This document shows positions 8,185-17,519 of a stretch of 64,000 nt of DNA, one piece after another; position 1 is the first letter of the stretch; every line of letters starts with the position of its first letter. This DNA comes from Neobacillus sp. PS3-12 (GTDB lineage: Bacteria; Bacillota; Bacilli; Bacillales; Cytobacillaceae): NCBI RefSeq assembly GCF_030915385.1, contig NZ_CP133268.1, forward strand, positions 124,001 through 188,000, read 5' to 3'. The notes under the pieces were generated by a model. It did not search any database, was not told the DNA's origin, and worked only from the letters and a program-made list of their open reading frames with translations. The position numbers and the translations under genes are program-made.

Positions 8185-8350
8185 GCCCCTGAATCAGGTG
8201 GTCTTCTGACCTCCCTCGCTTTAGCCGACGAAGTTAGCTGACGGGTAGGATGGCGAAAGAGTATCTCATCCTTTCTACAACTTGTAGAATTAACCCCGGA
8301 AAAATTGGTTCCTCCGTTCCTGAGTTTCCTCAGAATTAAGCCGATAATAT
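8185..8350 (-). promoter_or_regulatory. c-di-AMP riboswitch (ydaO-yuaA motif)
   Basis: On the minus strand the characteristic blocks appear in order: CGGCTTAATTCTGAGGAAAC, the CGGAGGAACCAA block, CCGGGGTTAATTC, the CTTTCGCCATCC block, CGTCAGCTAAC, TCGTCGGCTAAAGCGAGGGA and GGTCAGAAGACC, then a short CCTGATTCAGG hairpin and six T. These are diagnostic of the c-di-AMP riboswitch that shuts off kimA when c-di-AMP is high. The aptamer looks complete although its gene is broken. Confidence 0.92.
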
Positions 8351-8546
8351 GAATTTTTTATTATGGAGTGATTGTAATCTTGTATACTTTAGTGCCCCCC
8401 TATTTCAAATCTATATGTGTATTTTAAGAGCGTTTTAATAAGAAATACAGTTAAGATGTTGTTAATTTTTTTGTTAATCGAATTCATTTTTAACATTAAT
8501 ATAATAATATTAGATAAATAGTATCAAAACATGAAGGATGATATTA

Positions 8547-10028
8547 ATGAAGCAAATGAAACATATCACATGGAACAGCGGTGTGATGGTCATGATCATG
8601 ATATTAATTACTTTCCTATCTTTATTTTTTAAATATATTGGAATAACTGAAACCAATATAATCATTACTTTTATATTAGGTGTTTTGCTAGTTTCAAAAT
8701 ATACAGAAGGTTATTTGTATGGAATAATATCATCAATAATTGGGGTATTGGATTTTAATTTCTTTTTTACAGTGCCATATTACTCACTGGCTGCTTATCG
8801 ACCAGACTATCCCATAACATTTGCTATTATGTTGATTGCAGCGATCATCACAAGTACATTGACGACAAAGGTGAAAAAAGAGGCATATTTATCAACATTC
8901 CGTGAAAAACAAACACAAATTCTTTATCAGATCAGTAAAAATTTACTCCAAGCACCAGATGTAGACCAAATTTTAGAAATTGGTGCGAAAAAGATTTTTG
9001 AGTCCATCAATCATTCTGTTTTCATTACTGTGTTAAAATCATCGAATAAATTGAGTGAACCTTGCATTTTAAAAACAGATGAGAATGAACAAATGTTTTA
9101 TAATTGCGTTGAAATAAAAAAAACAATCCAAACAAATAAATCTTTAGAAACGAAGAATGCAATCTATTTTCCGATTAAAGGACTTGATGAGAGTCTCGGG
9201 GTAATTGGGATTACCTGTTTCAATTCTTCTTTAACTATAGAGCAAAAAAGTTTTGTGGAAGCCATTTCTATGCAACTTGCGCTTGCAATGGAGCGTGAAA
9301 AAATCTCGAAAAAACAACAGAAAGCCCAAGTTGAAATGGAAAGAGAAAAACTTCGAGGTAATCTTCTTCGTGCAGTATCACATGATTTGCGTACACCTTT
9401 AACAGGAATTTTAGGATCTACAACTACTTTACTTGAACACGAAGAAACACTAGAAAAAGATGTGAAGAAACAATTACTTGTTGATATTTTTGAAGAATCT
9501 AAATGGCTTATCCATTCTGTCGAAAACATATTAAGCATTACCCGGATGGATGATGGTAAAGTTTCCATTAATAAAAATTTTGAATTGGTGGAGGAAGTCA
9601 TTAGTGAGGCAGTGTTGAGAATAAAAAAACTTGACACTCATCATGAAATAAAAATAACCATCCCAGACGAACCTATTATGATTCCAATGGACGGAATATT
9701 AATCAAACAAGTATTGATAAACTTGCTTGATAACGCAATTAAATATACTCCACCCCATTCTACTATTAACGTGAAAGCCTTTCTTAAAGATGATTTTGTT
9801 TATTTCGAAGTAATGGATAATGGAAATGGCATACCCGATGAAAATCTGCCTTTGATCTTTAAACGATTTTTCACTACTTCTTCAAGGCGTGGCATCGGGT
9901 TAGGTCTTGCCATCTGCAAATCTATTATTACCGCTCACGGTGGTGTAATTTCTGCTTTTAATAATGAAAATGGTGGAGCAACTTTTCGATTTAAATTACC
10001 AGTAAAGGATGATACACATGGAAAATAA
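8547..10028 (+). CDS. kdpD: KdpD-type sensor histidine kinase lacking the KdpD sensor domain
   Basis: A 493-residue kinase: four transmembrane segments of the DUF4118 type (about residues 12-110), a GAF-like region (about 120-250), HisKA with the phospho-acceptor His in VSHDLRTPLTG, and a HATPase with the N box NLLDNAIKYTP, DNGNGIP and GIGLGLAICKS. Full KdpD proteins have about 900 residues with an N-terminal KdpD/USP domain; that part, which binds c-di-AMP in some Firmicutes, is absent. ATG 8547 is chosen because AAGGA lies 8 nt upstream. The stop overlaps the start of kdpE by 11 nt. No kdpFABC follows. Confidence 0.88.
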   Translation: MKQMKHITWNSGVMVMIMILITFLSLFFKYIGITETNIIITFILGVLLVSKYTEGYLYGIISSIIGVLDFNFFFTVPYYSLAAYRPDYPITFAIMLIAAIITSTLTTKVKKEAYLSTFREKQTQILYQISKNLLQAPDVDQILEIGAKKIFESINHSVFITVLKSSNKLSEPCILKTDENEQMFYNCVEIKKTIQTNKSLETKNAIYFPIKGLDESLGVIGITCFNSSLTIEQKSFVEAISMQLALAMEREKISKKQQKAQVEMEREKLRGNLLRAVSHDLRTPLTGILGSTTTLLEHEETLEKDVKKQLLVDIFEESKWLIHSVENILSITRMDDGKVSINKNFELVEEVISEAVLRIKKLDTHHEIKITIPDEPIMIPMDGILIKQVLINLLDNAIKYTPPHSTINVKAFLKDDFVYFEVMDNGNGIPDENLPLIFKRFFTTSSRRGIGLGLAICKSIITAHGGVISAFNNENGGATFRFKLPVKDDTHGK

Positions 10029-10722
10029 GCCAGTAATTCTTGTGGTTGAAGATGACAAATCGATTAGAAATTTCATTTGTGTTTCATTAAATGCAAATGG
10101 TTATAAATACATTGAAACAGATTCGGGCAAGAACGCTATTTCTTTAGCAGCATCCCATCGTCCAGATATCATTATTCTGGATTTAGGGCTTCCAGATATT
10201 GATGGGATCGATGTGATTACCGAATTAAGAAAATTAACAAAAGCCCCTATCGTTGTTGTATCGGCGCGAGGAAAAGAAAAAGAAAAAGTGCTAGCTTTAG
10301 ATTCTGGTGCAGATGATTATTTAACAAAACCTTTTAGTTTGCCTGAACTGCTTGCACGACTGAGGGTGGCTTTACGTCATTTAATTCCTACTAGTATCTC
10401 TAATCAACAGGAATTGAGTTCAATGTTTACAGTCGGAGAATTGAAAATTGATTATGAAAAACGCCATGTTTATTTATCTAGTGATGAAGTTCATTTAACG
10501 CCTTTGGAATATAAATTATTGGTCTTGATGGCAAAACAAGCAGGAAAGGTATTAACACATAAATTCATCCTACGGGAGATTTGGGGTGATACGAATGGGA
10601 GTGATACATTGTCACTCCGAGTCTTTATGGCAAACATGAGAAGAAAAATTGAAAAAGAACCAGCTCAACCAAGATATTTGTTAACCGAAGTCGGAGTAGG
10701 CTACCGACTAGCGGATGAATAA
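10018..10722 (+). CDS. kdpE: KdpE-type response regulator (OmpR/PhoB family)
   Basis: A 234-residue regulator with a receiver domain (acidic pair EDD at 11-13, phospho-acceptor Asp55 in ILDLGLPDIDG, Lys in DDYLTKPF) and an OmpR-type winged-helix DNA-binding domain ending in RYLLTEVGVGYRL. ATG 10018 is preceded by AAAGGA eight nt upstream and overlaps the kinase stop, so the pair is translationally coupled. KdpE normally activates the Kdp K+ ATPase operon; with no kdpFABC nearby the target must lie elsewhere or be lost. Confidence 0.9.
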   Translation: MENKPVILVVEDDKSIRNFICVSLNANGYKYIETDSGKNAISLAASHRPDIIILDLGLPDIDGIDVITELRKLTKAPIVVVSARGKEKEKVLALDSGADDYLTKPFSLPELLARLRVALRHLIPTSISNQQELSSMFTVGELKIDYEKRHVYLSSDEVHLTPLEYKLLVLMAKQAGKVLTHKFILREIWGDTNGSDTLSLRVFMANMRRKIEKEPAQPRYLLTEVGVGYRLADE

Positions 10723-10768
10723 AAAATGAGACACGCTGCCATAAGAGCAAGGAATTTGTTAAGAGATC

Positions 10769-10850
10769 ATAAAAAGGGAAACTCGTTTTAATGAAATGAG
10801 TCCCCTTTTTATACGATCCTATTTAAATCTTTTAACTGTAAATATACTTC
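10769..10850. terminator. Hairpin terminator belonging to a repeated 3' segment
   Basis: AAAAAGGG.AACTC pairs with GAGTCCCCTTTTT. The hairpin plus about 40 following bases (ATACGATCCT...TTTTAACTGTAA) recur at 28378-28450 and in part at 52098-52150, downstream of two doxX genes. It lies between convergent kdpE and the EamA gene and can stop both. Confidence 0.65.
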
Positions 10851-10913
10851 TCCTGCTGTATTAAGATTTCCACATAAAATAAGAGCAGTGGTGAAAAATT
10901 TCCACTTCTCTTA

Positions 10914-11810
10914 TCACTGTTTCGATAAAATTTTTGTGCTCTGTTTGGATAATCTAATAAAATTGGTTTCACTAGCAATGGTAGACCCCAACAGGAGTGC
11001 ACCACCCAGCATCTGATCAATAGTCAATTGTTCATGCAGGATCATTGCAGAAATCAATATAGCTACAAATGGGTCTACATAACTTAGCATAGCTATACTC
11101 TGTCCTTTTAATTTTTCCATACCAGAGAAAAACAACCAAAATCCAATCCCTGTATTGATAATCCCTAAAATTAAGATAAAAGGAATGGAAGAACCTGATA
11201 CTTCGAAGATACCAAATCCGGAAGTCATGAAAACATATGGTATTAGGAGTAAAGTGGTTGTTCCGAGTTGAATGATGGTCATCTCTAACTTTCCCATATC
11301 TTTAATGAATTTATTTAAAAGCAATAACGCTGCATAAAATGCAGCTGCGATTAATCCAAAGGAAAGTCCAAGTATATCTTCTGAACTGGATGAACTCACC
11401 CCTTCTCCTACAATCATTAACATTCCTATGATCGCTACTCCAATACACACCATTTTTTTAATAGATAATTTTTCCCGAAGTACAAAAGGAGAAAGAATCA
11501 TGACAAACACAGGCGCAAAATAATAACCTAGTGTTGCATTGGCAATCGTCGTATGGTCATACGATTGATAAAGAAAAATCCAATTTCCTCCCAAGGCAAT
11601 ACCTGAAAGAATTAAAAATAAAGCATTAGATTTAACTATCTTCCATGATATTTTTTTCTTCATCATGAAGAATATTAGCAATAAAAATAAGCATCCTAGG
11701 AAACTGCTTAGTAAAGCTCTTTCGCTCGAAGATAGATCAATGTTTCGAACTACTAAACCAATTGTACCGAAAATGATCATTGATAATATAAAATGAATTT
11801 TAGATTTCAT
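10914..11810 (-). CDS. EamA/DMT family exporter
   Basis: A protein of about 298 residues with ten predicted helices arranged as two EamA repeats (helices to residue about 140, then 150-290), including the repeat-typical ALLLLNKFI and LGGALLLGSTI segments. Members of this drug/metabolite transporter superfamily export amino acids, nucleosides or other metabolites across the cytoplasmic membrane; the substrate cannot be predicted. The second ATG (11810) fits the AGGAG site better than the one at 11813. A LysR regulator is encoded divergently 350 nt away, a common arrangement in which the regulator controls the exporter. Confidence 0.85.
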   Translation of the reverse strand: MKSKIHFILSMIIFGTIGLVVRNIDLSSSERALLSSFLGCLFLLLIFFMMKKKISWKIVKSNALFLILSGIALGGNWIFLYQSYDHTTIANATLGYYFAPVFVMILSPFVLREKLSIKKMVCIGVAIIGMLMIVGEGVSSSSSEDILGLSFGLIAAAFYAALLLLNKFIKDMGKLEMTIIQLGTTTLLLIPYVFMTSGFGIFEVSGSSIPFILILGIINTGIGFWLFFSGMEKLKGQSIAMLSYVDPFVAILISAMILHEQLTIDQMLGGALLLGSTIASETNFIRLSKQSTKILSKQ

Positions 11811-11899
11811 CATTTACTCCTGCAGCAGTATAATACCATTCTTTTTATGAATTCTACATTTCGATTACTTTCGGAATGTGCTTTGCATAGGTTAAGAAG

Positions 11900-12034
11900 T
11901 TATTGACGATCAGCTCGGTTTTGACCTCGTTCAAATGGAATCTGTAACTTGGTTAAAGATTCATAGACCGTTTCTTGTAGATAAGACTTGTAGCTGTCTG
12001 GTGCTTTTCCCATAATATCACTCACAAAAAACAT
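11900..12034 (-). pseudogene. N-terminal relic of a YbaK/PrdX-type aminoacyl-tRNA deacylase
   Basis: The minus strand encodes about 36 residues (MGKAPDSYKSYLQETVYESL and TKLQIPFER) that resemble the N-terminus of the prolyl-tRNA editing/YbaK-like family, then runs out of frame to a stop. The rest of the domain is missing. It occupies the region between the divergent EamA and LysR genes. The resemblance is from memory of the family and is moderate. Confidence 0.4.
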
Positions 12035-12162
12035 CGTTCTACACCTTTTCCTTTCCTTACTTGAATAATGAATAGCAATAATATATCATACTCACATATA
12101 TTACAAAAACGAATGTTTATCATGATATGTATGACAAAACCAGATGGAATGAGGAAAGAGAT

Positions 12163-13032
12163 ATGAATATCCAAAAATATATGGCATTTGTAAAAGCAGT
12201 AGAATTGGGTAGTTTTACAAAAGCTGCCGAAATATTGGACTATTCACAGTCTGGGATTAGCCGCATGATTAACGATTTAGAAAAAGAATGGGGATTTTTC
12301 CTTTTTGAAAGAGGACGTACCGGTATCAATTTAACCTCAGATGGTTTAAAGTTACTGCCCCAATTAAAGCGAATTTGCATTGAGTATGAAATCTTAATGA
12401 AACAGATCGAAGACTTACATAATTTAGAATCCGGGATGATTCGTATTGGGACTTTTTCCAGCGTGGCATCTCATTGGCTCCCTAACATTATTAAAGTTTT
12501 TAAGAAGGATTACCCAATGATAGATTTTAAATTTCTGCTTGGTGATTATACCGAAATTGAGAGCTGGATCCTCAATGGGCGTGTTGACTTTGGATTTTTA
12601 CGGCTACCGACAAATGCAGAAATGGAAACGATCTTTTTGGAGCAAGATCGTTTACTTGTCGTAATTCCTCCAGATCACCCGCTTGCTAATTGCGATAAGT
12701 TTCCAATCAACGAATTATTGAACAGTCCGTTTATGCTGTTGGAAAAGGGGGCAAAAGCTGAAATCTCTGAAATTTTTGAGAGGCATCATATTTCACCGCA
12801 TGTTAATTTTACAACCTGGGATGACTATGCCATTATGTCTATGGTAGAAAATGGGTTAGGAATCAGTATATTACCAGAATTGATCTTACAGCGTATTCCT
12901 CACAAAATTATAGCGAAAGAGCTTGAAGTTCCTGCTTTTAGAAATATTGGTGTTGCTATGAGAGAACAAAAATCACTTTCCCTTGCGTCCAAGAAATTTT
13001 TAGAATATTTATCATATAGGAACAGAGAGTGA
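12163..13032 (+). CDS. LysR family transcriptional regulator
   Basis: A 289-residue regulator: N-terminal winged HTH (AFVKAVELGSFTKAAEILDY, SQSGISRMINDLEKE) and a LysR substrate-binding domain (about 88-285). ATG 12163 (MNIQKY) is chosen because GAGGAAAGAG precedes it and homologues begin at this point; the frame extends to 12127 upstream. It is divergent from the EamA exporter and may regulate it in response to the exported compound. Effector unknown. Confidence 0.88.
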   Translation: MNIQKYMAFVKAVELGSFTKAAEILDYSQSGISRMINDLEKEWGFFLFERGRTGINLTSDGLKLLPQLKRICIEYEILMKQIEDLHNLESGMIRIGTFSSVASHWLPNIIKVFKKDYPMIDFKFLLGDYTEIESWILNGRVDFGFLRLPTNAEMETIFLEQDRLLVVIPPDHPLANCDKFPINELLNSPFMLLEKGAKAEISEIFERHHISPHVNFTTWDDYAIMSMVENGLGISILPELILQRIPHKIIAKELEVPAFRNIGVAMREQKSLSLASKKFLEYLSYRNRE

Positions 13033-13212
13033 ATGAGTATGATGGATCAAATTGTTAAAACAAATCACGGGTTCGCCCCTATACGTTGTTTACGAACCTT
13101 TTATGATACTTAAGAAGAGATAGAAAATATTTCATTTGTGTTTCATCTCTTTGAGAGGGTTGAACTTTCAGAATATTTCGTGTAAATTAGAAATAAAAAA
13201 GGGTGAGACATC

Positions 13213-13398
13213 TTGAATATGGCAGAGGTAAAAGATCAGATTCGATCCAACAAAGGAATTGTAGGTATTGTGGAAAAGGTTTATGAAAGCTCGGTAATTA
13301 TAAAAATACTTAAAAATCCCACAGGCATTTTTTTTGAAAACAATGTAACCGTTATCAATCACAAAAACTATGAAGTTATCCATAAAGCAGCCTTTTAA
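13213..13398 (+). CDS. DUF2187 (YkvS-like) small protein
   Basis: A 61-residue protein with the DUF2187 pattern: GIVGIVEKVYESSVIIKI, a central acidic/aromatic turn, and VTVINHKNYEVI near the C-terminus. The fold is a small beta barrel of KOW/SH3 type; function unknown. TTG 13213 has GGGTGA six nt upstream and is preferred to the ATG at 13219. A strong terminator follows directly. Confidence 0.8.
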   Translation: MNMAEVKDQIRSNKGIVGIVEKVYESSVIIKILKNPTGIFFENNVTVINHKNYEVIHKAAF

Positions 13399-13407
13399 CA
13401 ATAACGC

Positions 13408-13440
13408 TTGAGCCTGGATTATTCCAAGCTCTTTTTTTGT
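13408..13440 (+). terminator. Terminator after the DUF2187 gene
   Basis: GAGCCTGG pairs imperfectly with CCAAGCTC around ATTATT and is followed by seven T. Confidence 0.75.
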
Positions 13441-13555
13441 GTTACCGCAACAAACCTTTTTTAAACTCTTGCACCCATTAGTTTAAGTGAATTCCATCAC
13501 AATATCTTTATAAAAAAAAGAGCGATACCCTTCTGCCTTTTTAGAGGACAACGCC

Positions 13556-14341
13556 CTATCTCACTAATATTAGACCGACCATTTGAAGACCATAATAGAT
13601 TCCATTGTCTTCAACTGATTTAGTAACGTATTTTGCTGCTCCCCTTACTTTTTCTTCTGCATTGCCCATTGCCACACTGTTTTTTATTGTTGAAAGCATC
13701 TCAATATCATTTAATCCATCTCCAAAAGCATATTGACATTCTTCTGGAAATCCTAATTTGTCGATAATTTTCTCTATTCCTTTTGCTTTTGAGCCCCCCT
13801 TTGGAATAACATCAACTGAAAATTGCAGTGCTCTAACAAAATCTAAATCTGTAAATCTCTGCTCATATTGTTTCTCTTCACCATCTGGGCAAAATAGAAG
13901 GGTTTGATACAGTTCACGCCCATGATAATAATGGGGATCGTAGGTAGGACTATCCAATTTCAATAACTCAAAACTGTCCTTGATATAAGAATGTTCTGGC
14001 ACATTCGATTTCATATCTTCATGATCCATGTAAACGACTGGATGATGATTACTAAGAGCTGTTTCTGTTAATTTTTTAATCAATGTAAGGTTTAGTGGAT
14101 TGGTATAAAGGACTTCTCCATCTAAAACTACATATTGACCGTTATAACTTATATAAGTATTTATATCTAACTCTTTTCGCAGATCTTCAAACATAAACGG
14201 AGCTCTACCTGTTGCAATTCCCACTTCATGCCCCCTTTCTTTTAATTTATAAATCGCATCTTTTGCGGAAGTAGGTAACTTTTTATCTTGTGTAAGCAAA
14301 GTTCCGTCAATATCAAAAAAGATAATACTTTGTTCTATCAT
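13556..14341 (-). CDS. Cof-type HAD-IIB phosphatase
   Basis: A 261-residue HAD hydrolase: motif I FFDIDGTLLT (nucleophile Asp near residue 10), motif II in GIATGRAP, a type IIB cap in the middle, motif III Lys in KGGSKAKGIEK and motif IV FGDGLNDIEML. Members dephosphorylate sugar phosphates, FMN or related metabolites in the cytosol. AGAGGGA precedes the ATG. The gene follows a DeoR-type regulator by 72 nt on the same strand; together they suggest a sugar-phosphate response module. Exact substrate unknown. Confidence 0.88.
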   Translation of the reverse strand: MIEQSIIFFDIDGTLLTQDKKLPTSAKDAIYKLKERGHEVGIATGRAPFMFEDLRKELDINTYISYNGQYVVLDGEVLYTNPLNLTLIKKLTETALSNHHPVVYMDHEDMKSNVPEHSYIKDSFELLKLDSPTYDPHYYHGRELYQTLLFCPDGEEKQYEQRFTDLDFVRALQFSVDVIPKGGSKAKGIEKIIDKLGFPEECQYAFGDGLNDIEMLSTIKNSVAMGNAEEKVRGAAKYVTKSVEDNGIYYGLQMVGLILVR

Positions 14342-14413
14342 TGTAATTCCCTCTTTCTTATGGGTTCAAATGAACAAACGACCCATTTTGATTAACACAG
14401 TGACTCTTCACAT

Positions 14414-15187
14414 CTATCCTTTTTTTGCAACAATAACCTCAATGTCGTGATCATTCAGAACCTGGGTCATTGCTTCATCTGGCTCTTTGTCAGTAATGAC
14501 CATATCAATCGAGTCCAACCCTGAAATTCTATGGAACAAGCGTTTCCCAAACTTTGTACTATCTGCTAACAAAATAACCTGATCTGCATGGTGTATCATT
14601 TCCCGCTTTACGGCTCCATCTTCTTCATACGGGTACGATATTCCATCAGCAGTTATTCCGCATGCTCCTAGAAACAGTTTGTCGACTTGATATTCCGACA
14701 GCTTTTGAAGTGTCGCTGCACCGTACAAAAAGCGATGTTTGCCATTGAGTGTTCCACCCAACAAGTGCACAGTAACACCATCCTTATCGGCGAGAACACT
14801 CGCTACGTCGATTGCGTTGGTTACGACCGTAACATCCTCCGCCTCCAAACATTGGGCAGCGAAATGTACGGTGGTTGACGCATCAAAAATAACATAGTCC
14901 CCGTCTTTGACGAGATCTGCGGCGATTTGACCAATCTCCCGCTTTCCAGCAGATTCTAGGAAAAGTCTCTCCTTATAGACAGACACTTCCTTTGTCAATC
15001 GAGGTAACATTACCCCACCACGTGTACGTATAACATTACCGCTCTCAACAAGCCTCACGATGTCTCGTCTGGCAGTATCACGTGACACATTAAATAACTC
15101 ACAGATCGTTCCAGCTGTAACCCGTTGATGTTGTTGTAAATAGTCCATCAAACGAACGAGTCGCTCCTCTTGGCTAAGTGATTCCAA
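14414..15187 (-). CDS. DeoR/GlpR family regulator
   Basis: A 257-residue regulator with an N-terminal DeoR HTH (RVTAGTICELFNVSRDTARRDI, then GNVIRTRGGVML) and a C-terminal sugar-phosphate-binding DeoRC domain (about 75-235) with the VIFDASTTV, TNAIDVA and ADSTKFGK segments. TTG 15187 is the start, with AGGAGGTGG upstream. DeoR proteins usually repress sugar catabolism genes and are relieved by a phosphorylated sugar; the neighbouring HAD phosphatase is the only apparent candidate target. Confidence 0.9.
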   Translation of the reverse strand: MESLSQEERLVRLMDYLQQHQRVTAGTICELFNVSRDTARRDIVRLVESGNVIRTRGGVMLPRLTKEVSVYKERLFLESAGKREIGQIAADLVKDGDYVIFDASTTVHFAAQCLEAEDVTVVTNAIDVASVLADKDGVTVHLLGGTLNGKHRFLYGAATLQKLSEYQVDKLFLGACGITADGISYPYEEDGAVKREMIHHADQVILLADSTKFGKRLFHRISGLDSIDMVITDKEPDEAMTQVLNDHDIEVIVAKKG

Positions 15188-15324
15188 GCAATACCACCTC
15201 CTGATGTTAATATTTTATGTGTTTATTTAAGTAAAATCAAGTTATTATAAGTTTAAATAAGTTTTTTGGTTCAATGTATAGAATTAGTTAATATTTTTAT
15301 AACGGTGTCTTGTCATTCGAAGAA

Positions 15325-15378
15325 ACAAAAAAGGAGGTTCTCTGCATAATACATGCACAAACCTCCAGGCTCAAGAAA
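15325..15378. terminator. Inverted repeat between the DeoR promoter and doxX3
   Basis: GGAGGTT and AACCTCC arms flank a 22-nt loop at 15332-15367; a second weaker hairpin (GAATTCACC with GGTGGATTC, 15422-15454) lies closer to the doxX3 stop and may end that minus-strand transcript. Confidence 0.45.
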
Positions 15379-15468
15379 CAATTATTTAACTAACCAGAAT
15401 ATAAAATTAGATCTTTAAAAGAATTCACCATCTACAAAACAGGTGGATTCTTCATTTATAAAATTCAT

Positions 15469-16071
15469 TTAACTACTAGGAGGGCTATCATTTTCCACTG
15501 TTTTATGTTTGTTAAGATGCTCCCATGGGGTACCCAAGTATTTTAATGCCCATCTATCTAATCCATACCATCCAGCTACTTTCCAGGCAAGAACAAGCCA
15601 AGTGGCAAAAACAAATAACAAAGGATTTGTACTTACTGTCCCAGCAAATAAATAACTGACGTTCATCACGCCTCCAAAAAATGCAGCTATTCCTGTTAAT
15701 AATCCAACAATAAGTCCTAATCCTACTAGCACCTCACCATATGCAACAAGAATAGAAAATCCTTTAGCATGTGGAAGAACAATATTTTCAAGGAAATGTG
15801 CATACCATCCTGAGACATCAGCATGCGCAGATCCAGTATTGGCTTTAGCTATTGCCCCTTTTATAAACCCTTGAAGTGCTCCCCCTGCTTTTTCTCCAGT
15901 CCATACATCCGAATGAACCTTTTCCCATCCAGCCTGAAGCCATTCATATCCTAAATAGAGTCTTATAATTAACCAAATCCACCCTGATTTTGAACTTACA
16001 AATAAAAATTTTGAGACGGGATTATCGGGAACAAGAACCTCTTTGGGAACAACACTTTCCTTATTTTCCAT
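15469..16071 (-). CDS. DoxX family membrane protein, long form
   Basis: A 200-residue protein with four helices of the DoxX fold (about residues 30-50, 95-130, 135-155, 155-175): LIIRLYLGYEWLQAGWEKV, LVAYGEVLVGLGLIVGLLTG, and NVSYLFAGTVSTNPLLF. It is longer at both ends than the two 173-residue DoxX paralogues in this window. DoxX proteins are small quinone- or thiol-linked membrane proteins; in B. subtilis CatD (DoxX) works with catechol dioxygenase CatE. AGGTATAT precedes the ATG. A 7-bp inverted repeat (CTCAAGT, ACTTGAG, 3-nt spacer) at 16155-16171 upstream could be an operator. Confidence 0.85.
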   Translation of the reverse strand: MENKESVVPKEVLVPDNPVSKFLFVSSKSGWIWLIIRLYLGYEWLQAGWEKVHSDVWTGEKAGGALQGFIKGAIAKANTGSAHADVSGWYAHFLENIVLPHAKGFSILVAYGEVLVGLGLIVGLLTGIAAFFGGVMNVSYLFAGTVSTNPLLFVFATWLVLAWKVAGWYGLDRWALKYLGTPWEHLNKHKTVENDSPPSS

Positions 16072-16236
16072 TATATACCTCCAAGTAGTTTGATATTTTA
16101 CATTATATGTAAATCAAAACCTACTATGTCTCTGTTTATAACCAAAAATTGATTCTCAAGTCCCACTTGAGACTGACGTTAAGTAATGTGGTGTAACGAC
16201 AACCTATGTAGCAGACATAATTCATAATGAAATCGA

Positions 16237-16272
16237 AAAAGCCCTTACTGCTAAATACAGAAGGACTTTAAA
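16237..16272 (-). terminator. Terminator of the DUF3231 gene
   Basis: On the minus strand AAAGTCCTT pairs with AAGGGCTTT around an A/T-rich loop and is followed by TTTC. Confidence 0.6.
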
Positions 16273-16278
16273 TGTGAT

Positions 16279-17301
16279 TTACAATTGATTTTTTTTTCTT
16301 ATTAACTCATCTCTATCGTATGCCATTGGAGGCTGTTCCAACCACCGGTTATTAATCATGATATTAGCTCCATCTTCAGCATACATTTGAACTTCTAAGG
16401 ATAGCCTGTTATACAGTGCAGTAAGATCACCTCTAGGACTTAGACTAACAGCTGTACCGTAAAAGCCAACGCTCAAAGAAATCAAGCCACTTGTAAAGAA
16501 CATCATGAGTTTATCAGAAAAAGTATGGGTTGTACTATTTGTTATTTCTGAATCCCAACTCATAGGTGCAGGAAGTTTACTTTCCTCAAGCTTACCTCTA
16601 AATAATCTAATATGTTTATTCCCAACTTCTAAACCCTTTAAAAAGAATTGTTTTACATTCTTATCCTTGGCAACCTGACTAAAGCCAGTAAGTGCAGCTA
16701 CTCCCAAGGCATTTCTTTGCATATTCGCAAATAAATAATCAACTTCCGCAGCAACTAATGGTCTTTTTTCTCCGAATACATCTAACATAAACCATTGCTT
16801 TTTCACAAATTCAACCTTCTCTAAATTAGGCAGGCTCGGAGATCTGATATACAATCCTTTGGTCAATAATAATTCAGTTGACTTATCATATAATTGCATT
16901 GTTTCTGTAAGACAATCCATGTAATAGGATTTAATATCACTTCTTACAGATATTCCAACACTACCAGCATATGTTGTAAGTCCAACCTTAGACATTTGGT
17001 TGATAAAATTTAGTACAAAACTGTCGGAATAAAGTCTAGGAGCAGTTAAATTAACATCCTCTTCAATACGAAAACCATTTGGAACTACACTTTTTTCCTC
17101 TGTTAGGATTGCTGTAATCTTTTGAATATGTGACTTTGATAATTCTAAAGCAAATTTAATTATAGGCTTAATTTCAACGTCCTCAGCTTTTTCTAAAAAA
17201 AATGAAAGAATACATATGCTTGAGCTATCATTTAAGTATTGAATCCAGAGCTGACCAATTTCTCCCGCTGTTAGTCTAATCTGTTTTCCCTTTTCCTCCA
17301 T
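16279..17301 (-). CDS. DUF3231 family protein
   Basis: A 340-residue protein made of two tandem helical DUF3231 repeats (about 5-165 and 175-335), each starting with a LTAGEIGQLW- or LVAAEVDYLF-type helix; the ferritin-like helical arrangement and the HI(Q/R) helices are typical. The family is confined largely to spore-forming Firmicutes; its role is not known. ATG 17301 is favoured over 17343 by GGAGGT six nt upstream. Single-gene transcript with its own terminator. Confidence 0.85.
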   Translation of the reverse strand: MEEKGKQIRLTAGEIGQLWIQYLNDSSSICILSFFLEKAEDVEIKPIIKFALELSKSHIQKITAILTEEKSVVPNGFRIEEDVNLTAPRLYSDSFVLNFINQMSKVGLTTYAGSVGISVRSDIKSYYMDCLTETMQLYDKSTELLLTKGLYIRSPSLPNLEKVEFVKKQWFMLDVFGEKRPLVAAEVDYLFANMQRNALGVAALTGFSQVAKDKNVKQFFLKGLEVGNKHIRLFRGKLEESKLPAPMSWDSEITNSTTHTFSDKLMMFFTSGLISLSVGFYGTAVSLSPRGDLTALYNRLSLEVQMYAEDGANIMINNRWLEQPPMAYDRDELIRKKNQL

Positions 17302-17519
17302 AAGTAACCTCCAAAAAGATATACTAAAAAATAACTTCCCCATAAATCACCTTTAGTATGTATTTGTTACTTTAATACCCAACCTAAAAAAAAGATTGAT
17401 CATCTGTCTTTAATAAAACTGACTAAACCTTTGTTTTTAATAAAGTTATAGGCCAGTAAAGCCCCTTGTTACTTTACATACAATATTCCACAAACTGGAC
17501 AGCGTGGTAAAAAGTATAG

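Noticed and set aside
13039..13119. 26-codon frame right after the LysR gene
   Set aside because: Contains a GGTTCG/CGAACC hairpin and no family resemblance; too little support for a gene.
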